64,000 nucleotides of DNA from positions 1 through 64,000 of the forward strand of contig NZ_JABUXV010000012.1 of NCBI RefSeq assembly GCF_014897705.1, read 5' to 3'. Below are positions 59,718 through 64,000 of the stretch, piece after piece (within the stretch, counting starts at the first letter, position 1; the number at the start of each line of letters is the position of its first letter). The notes beneath the pieces are model-generated. The model ran no database searches. It was not told the origin of the DNA and saw nothing but the letters and a program-made list of their open reading frames with translations. This DNA is from Brachybacterium sp. FME24. Lineage in GTDB: Bacteria; Actinomycetota; Actinomycetes; Actinomycetales; Dermabacteraceae. The position numbers and the translations under genes were made by a program.

Positions 59718-62066
59718 TCAGCTCTCGGCGTGAGCCCAGACGAGGAACTCCTCGGCGTCCAGCACGGGCTTGCCCCAGCGTGCGGCGTTCTTCGATTTGT
59801 TCGACTGGGTGCCGCGCTCGGCGACCACCAGTACGTCGGTCCTGGTCTTGGTGACGTTCTGGACCGGTACGAGGCCGCGCTGCTCGGCCAGGTGCTGCAT
59901 CCGTTCGCGGTCCAGGAGCCCGTGCTGGGTGGAGACGACCTCGCCGGTGAAGCACACCCGGGCCCCGGGCACGAGGATCCCCGCGAGGTCGGGCGGCCCG
60001 TCCAGCTCGAGGTCGGCGGGCAGGATCTGCACCCCGAAGTGGGCCTCGACGGCGCGCAGACGGCCGACGACGTCCAGATCGCGGTCGAGCACGCGGGCCC
60101 AGGCGGCATCGAGCGCTTCGGCGAGGCTCTGAGCGGCGTCATCCTGCGCCGAGAGATTCCCGCCGACGACGAAACCCTCGGGGCCGCTGACCCCGTCGGC
60201 CCCGCTGGTGCGGGCGAGCAGGTAGCCGCGCCCGCGCACCAGCTGTGGGAAGGCGGTGCCTCCCGGGCCGACGGACCCGCCCCGGCCGGTGCCGTCCGTC
60301 CCGTCGGCTCCGGCGGTCGCGGCAGTGCGCCGACGGGCGATGTCGCGGATCGCGCGGGCGCGCTCGAGGGCAGTGGGTGCGGTCAGACCGGTGCGCTCGC
60401 CGGAGTTCAGGGCGGTGGTGGTCAGCTCGATGCCCAGCGGCATGTGTTCGACGATGTCGTGGCGTTTGAGCTCGAAATCGATCAATCCGAGCAGCTCGTC
60501 GATCCGCACGCCCACCGGGACGCGGCCCGCGAGCAGCGGTGACAGCGCCGCCCAGGCCTCGGTGAGCACGGGTGCGAGCTGCACGTCGCGGGTCGTGATG
60601 CCGTACTGGGTGCGGGCGGCGAACAGGTCACTGGTGGGGTTGACGATGGTGGTGGCCTCGTCGCCGTCGTCGGTGGCCACGGCGATCTCGACCGGGCGCG
60701 GGCGGTAGCGGTCACCGACGTTGCCGACCATGAGCGCTGCGACGTAGACCTCGCCCAGCGACTCGTCGCTCGGCGAGGAGGAGTGGAGGAAGCGGCGGAT
60801 GCGGGTATCGGATTTCAGGTCGCGCGGGAGCACGTCGCGTCGCAGTACCAGGCCCTCGAGGCTGGTGCAGCGAGACAGGGCCACGTACAGCTGGCCGTTG
60901 GCGAAGGTGCCGCCGGTGAGGTCCACGATCACGCGGTCCAGGGTCTGGCCCTGCGACTTGTGGATGGTGATCGCCCAGGCGAGCTTCATCGGCAGCTGCG
61001 TGAAGGTGCCGACGACCTGGTGGGTGAGGCTGCCGCCGTCCACGACCGGCTGGGTGACGTCCCAGGTGTGCGGGCGCACCTGCTCGCGCCCGCCGTCGCG
61101 CAGCAGCACCTCGACGACGGGGCCGTCCTGGTCGTGGCCGATCGAAGTGATCCGGCCCAGGGTGCCGTTGACCCAGCGGTCCCGGGGGTCGTTGTTGAGC
61201 ATCATCACCTGGGCGCCGACGGCGATGTCGAGCTGCTCCTCGGTGGGATGTTCGAAGCCCTTGGTCTCGCCGCTGACCTGGGCGATGACGGTCTGCGCGG
61301 GATCGGGGAGGCGCTCGAGCTGCTGCCGATTGCGGGAACGGACGATGCGGTTGGTGGTCGCGAGCGTCAGCCAGAACTCGTCGAGGTCCGGGTCGAAATC
61401 TGGATCGGTGCGGGCATTGAGCTCGGCGCGCGCATCCTCCAGCAGCGTGCCCTCGCGCACCGCGTTCAGCAGGTCCACCAGGCGGTCGTCCCCGACCTGA
61501 CGGAACACCGTGCCCAGTTCGATCACCGGGAAGTGCTCGCGGTCGAAGGCGCGGGCGGAGAAGAAGTAGGGGGTGCCGTAGTGGTGCTCGAGGTACTCGG
61601 CCTCCGCGTCACGCACCACGGGCGGCAGCTGGTACAGATCGCCGACCAGCACCAGCTGCACCCCGCCGAACCTCTCGCCGGGCCGTGGCCCGAAGCGCTC
61701 CAGCGCCGCGGCCAGCGCATCGAACAGGTCTGCCCGCACCATCGAGGCCTCATCGATGATCAGGGTGTCGAGGCTCGCGAGGGTCGTGGCGAAGCGGCCC
61801 GGGAAGTAGCCCGACCCGCGCACCATCTCCTCGCTCACCCCGAGCGGGAACGAGAACAGGCGGTGGATCGTGTAGCCCTCGACGTTGAGCGCCGCGATCC
61901 CGGTGGGTGCGACCGTGAGGACGGTGCGCGCGGTCGTCTCCAGGAAGTGCCTGATCAGGGTGGACTTACCGGTGCCGGCGCGGCCGGTGAGGAACAGGGG
62001 ACTGCCGGATTCCAGCAGGTCCAGAGCGCTGCGGAAGTCCTCGGTGATCGTGAGCTGCGGGGGCAT
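59718..62066 (-). CDS. PIF1-like helicase with C-terminal BRCT domain
   Basis: The 782-residue protein has an SF1B helicase core: Walker A GRAGTGKST near residue 33, Walker B LIIDEASM, and VGDLYQLPPV and later helicase motifs up to HKSQGQTLDRVIVDL and YVALSRC. A middle region has no domain I recognise. The last 85 residues are a BRCT domain starting ARVCFTGEV, like those of DNA ligase. It should act in DNA repair or replication. The ATG at 62066 was chosen by family start. Confidence 0.88.
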   Translation of the reverse strand: MPPQLTITEDFRSALDLLESGSPLFLTGRAGTGKSTLIRHFLETTARTVLTVAPTGIAALNVEGYTIHRLFSFPLGVSEEMVRGSGYFPGRFATTLASLDTLIIDEASMVRADLFDALAAALERFGPRPGERFGGVQLVLVGDLYQLPPVVRDAEAEYLEHHYGTPYFFSARAFDREHFPVIELGTVFRQVGDDRLVDLLNAVREGTLLEDARAELNARTDPDFDPDLDEFWLTLATTNRIVRSRNRQQLERLPDPAQTVIAQVSGETKGFEHPTEEQLDIAVGAQVMMLNNDPRDRWVNGTLGRITSIGHDQDGPVVEVLLRDGGREQVRPHTWDVTQPVVDGGSLTHQVVGTFTQLPMKLAWAITIHKSQGQTLDRVIVDLTGGTFANGQLYVALSRCTSLEGLVLRRDVLPRDLKSDTRIRRFLHSSSPSDESLGEVYVAALMVGNVGDRYRPRPVEIAVATDDGDEATTIVNPTSDLFAARTQYGITTRDVQLAPVLTEAWAALSPLLAGRVPVGVRIDELLGLIDFELKRHDIVEHMPLGIELTTTALNSGERTGLTAPTALERARAIRDIARRRTAATAGADGTDGTGRGGSVGPGGTAFPQLVRGRGYLLARTSGADGVSGPEGFVVGGNLSAQDDAAQSLAEALDAAWARVLDRDLDVVGRLRAVEAHFGVQILPADLELDGPPDLAGILVPGARVCFTGEVVSTQHGLLDRERMQHLAEQRGLVPVQNVTKTRTDVLVVAERGTQSNKSKNAARWGKPVLDAEEFLVWAHAES

Positions 62067-62209
62067 GCGCTGATTGTCCCGCAGATCGAAGACTTCCGTC
62101 CTCAGCGGAACCGCCGCTGGCATCGGCCGCACCGCAGCCCAGATTCTCAACAACGGCGGTGAGACCTCCCGAGCGAGGCGGGTGAACCGATGCGTGCGAT
62201 CCTTGGCGG

Positions 62210-63223
62210 GTGCGCGACCACTCCACGCCGTTCGTCGACGAGCCGGCCCTCGACCCGGCGCTGCTGAGGACGCTCGCGGCCGCTGGTCTGCCGGCGACCG
62301 GGCGCTTTCATCTCAAGGCCGGCTGGGTCAGCCGCGCGTGGGTCGGCGACGACTGCGTCGTCCGACTGAACACCGACGAACGTTTCCGCGATGCCTATCG
62401 CCACGAAGCGGCAGTCGTCCGCCTGCTCGCCGGCAGCGAGGTCCCCCACGCCCGGCACCTCGCCCACGGCGACGGCCCGGACGGGCCCTGGTACATCTCC
62501 GAACGCCTGCCCGGCCGAACCCTGTACGACGCATGGCCGGCGGCGGACCCGCACACGCGCCACGCAATGATCGAAAGCCTCGGCTCTGCATTGCGCGCGC
62601 TTCACCGCGTTCCTGTCCCAGCCGGCCTGCTGCCACCCTGGCTGGCCGACGCACTGGCCGACGCGCTCGCCGGCAAGCCGTGGCCTGCGTTCCATCCACC
62701 CGTCGTGAGTGCGGTGCCTCAGCTGGTCGAGGCTGCTCGGCGACGGCCCGGTCATGACCCGCGCCTGCTCGCGGACGTCGCCGAGTGGTTCCAGGAGCGG
62801 CTGGCGCTGTTCGCCGCCGACGAACCCGTCCTCGTCCATGGCGATCTGCATGGATCCAACGTGATGGTCGACCAAGGACGCGTCACCGGTCTGATCGACT
62901 TCGCGGAGGCGTCGGCTCAGTCGGCGGATGTCGAGCTCGATACCATCCTGCGCTGGTGCGCGAAAGCGCGCGAGTACCCACCCACTCCCCACGAGCAGGG
63001 GCTCGACGACGCCACCCTCACCGAGGTTCCCGGATGGCTGCGCGGAGAGTATCCGGAGCTGTTCGAGCGCGAGAATCTGCGCGAGCGGTTGGACGTGTAC
63101 GACATGCACGAGGCGCTCGCGCTCTCCGCGCACCATCCCCGACCTGACATCCGCGACGCGGCACGGGGCCGCATCGCTCGCCTGCTCGCCGGCCACAACC
63201 ATCTCGACCGACTCGTCTGGTAG
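62210..63223 (+). CDS. Aminoglycoside phosphotransferase-family protein
   Basis: The 337-residue kinase-like protein has the catalytic loop HGDLHGSNVMV and the metal site LIDFAEA. The nucleotide-binding N-lobe has WVSRAWVGDDCVVRLN. Substrates of this family range from antibiotics to small metabolites, so resistance should not be assumed. GTG start at 62210. Confidence 0.87.
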   Translation: MRDHSTPFVDEPALDPALLRTLAAAGLPATGRFHLKAGWVSRAWVGDDCVVRLNTDERFRDAYRHEAAVVRLLAGSEVPHARHLAHGDGPDGPWYISERLPGRTLYDAWPAADPHTRHAMIESLGSALRALHRVPVPAGLLPPWLADALADALAGKPWPAFHPPVVSAVPQLVEAARRRPGHDPRLLADVAEWFQERLALFAADEPVLVHGDLHGSNVMVDQGRVTGLIDFAEASAQSADVELDTILRWCAKAREYPPTPHEQGLDDATLTEVPGWLRGEYPELFERENLRERLDVYDMHEALALSAHHPRPDIRDAARGRIARLLAGHNHLDRLVW

Positions 63224-63259
63224 CTCGTCGTCCGCGCCCAGAGGGCGTCGGCCCCCGGG

Positions 63260-63865
63260 TCAGCGCCCGGCAGCAGCCGCGTCGGCGATCTTCGTCGTGT
63301 TCTGCGCGGTGCGGACGGTCGCGACGCTGAATTCCAGGCCCAGCCGCATCGCGATCAACGAGATGACCGAGGGGATCCAGCCGAACACGATGGCGAGGAC
63401 CAGCGGCACGGCATTGAAGCTCGCCTCCCCGTAGAAGCTGCCCATGCTCCCCAGCAGGGAGCCGAACACGACCGCGGAGACGATCTGCCCGAGCCACAGG
63501 AGGAGCGCGACGAGGATCGCCACGATGTAGAGGAACGAGGAGAACTTCACCGTGATGAAGTGGTCGAACTTGAAGTCGAACATCGCGCGGAAGAAGTTCA
63601 CCTCTCCCGACTTCTGAGCCGCAGGTGCCCAGGAATCGCCCTGCGGGATCTGCGGCCCGGCCGCCGGCGACGCGGGACCGTACGCGGGTGGGGCCTGCGG
63701 GGAACCGTAGCTCTGCCCCGGATCGCCCGCCGAGGCGGAGGACCACCCGCTGGACGGGGAGCCGGGGGCGGACTGTGCCCACGGCTGGTCGGACTGCTGG
63801 TCAGGGCCGTTGTTCTGCTCCGGATACGGCGTGGCGAAGCGGTCGTCGTCGGATGGATGCGACAT
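63260..63865 (-). CDS. DUF4282 membrane protein
   Basis: The 201-residue protein has a Pro/Gly/Ser/Gln-rich disordered half (residues 1-90) and then NFFRAMFDFKFDHFITVKF and two membrane helices, matching DUF4282. Start ATG at 63865. Function unknown. Confidence 0.82.
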   Translation of the reverse strand: MSHPSDDDRFATPYPEQNNGPDQQSDQPWAQSAPGSPSSGWSSASAGDPGQSYGSPQAPPAYGPASPAAGPQIPQGDSWAPAAQKSGEVNFFRAMFDFKFDHFITVKFSSFLYIVAILVALLLWLGQIVSAVVFGSLLGSMGSFYGEASFNAVPLVLAIVFGWIPSVISLIAMRLGLEFSVATVRTAQNTTKIADAAAAGR

Positions 63866-64000
63866 AGCGCTGTTCACGTTCCTCATGCGTCGATGGCTGA
63901 TGCGAGGTGCGCGCGCCGCAGCTCCCCGAAAGTTCCGGCGGCCCCCGTCGCACTGTCCCCTGCCCGGAACTGTATCGGCAATCACGTGGTCTCGGCATTC

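Noticed and set aside
62210-63223. Antibiotic resistance gene
   Set aside because: The phosphotransferase family is broad; no close match to a known resistance enzyme can be claimed from sequence reading.

Overview
The window is high-GC DNA with dense genes, many GTG starts and 4-bp ATGA/GTGA overlaps. The Tat/lipoprotein signals, the zinc-free ribosomal protein set behind a Zur box and a C50 carotenoid operon point to an actinobacterium of the Micrococcales. Brachybacterium or another Dermabacteraceae is my best guess, inferred from gene content and not tested by any search. I see no phage, insertion sequence, CRISPR array, rRNA or tRNA.

1-7.0 kb is a sugar locus: a CUT1-type ABC importer (lipoprotein and two permeases, minus strand) diverges from a Gfo/Idh/MocA oxidoreductase and a formylglycine-type sulfatase, which suggests import and breakdown of a sulfated glycan. 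7.1-10.1 kb holds a HEAT-repeat protein, a MazG-like/NUDIX pair and an FAD monooxygenase. 10.2-15.2 kb is a zinc-starvation ribosome island: bL28, bL33, uS14, bL31 and bL36 paralogs on one strand and a CobW/COG0523-like protein without a recognisable P-loop on the other, sharing a Zur box. A second bL31 and a third bL31-like gene with a replaced C-terminus lie nearby, around an XRE regulator and a thioredoxin-reductase-like flavoprotein. 15.7-20.2 kb is a three-gene operon (SbnA-like synthase, large FAD/NAD(P) protein, type III PLP decarboxylase) that looks like an undescribed diaminopropionate-type pathway.

20.4-29.4 kb contains a quinone reductase with an AraC regulator, a PiT phosphate transporter behind an 11-bp direct repeat resembling a PHO box, a PadR/membrane protein pair, a two-component system whose kinase carries an extra C-terminal exported domain, and a DedA/CDP-alcohol transferase pair. 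29.4-33.7 kb is an ArsR-led FecCD-type importer operon ending in a methyltransferase. 33.8-38.4 kb has a TetR/hydrolase pair, a SUFU-DUF4261 fusion and a CNT nucleoside transporter. 38.5-40.2 kb is a TPP-riboswitch operon with two TenA-family genes, apparently preceded by a 64-codon ORF that starts just after the aptamer and ends in an ATGA overlap with the first TenA gene.

40.2-46.6 kb contains palindromic repeats, then a second sugar locus (oxidoreductase, two permeases, lipoprotein, LacI regulator) with two tandem LacI-type operators at its promoter. 46.7-56.5 kb is a nine-gene C50 carotenoid operon in which all eight junctions overlap by exactly 4 bp; it diverges from a CrtR-like MarR regulator and an FUSC membrane protein. 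56.6-64 kb has an MFS transporter, a homocysteine S-methyltransferase family protein, a PIF1-BRCT helicase, a phosphotransferase and a DUF4282 protein.

Starts were chosen from Shine-Dalgarno sites, overlaps and promoter spacing. At least five genes appear to have leaderless transcripts, with the start codon 6-8 nt after a -10 hexamer.
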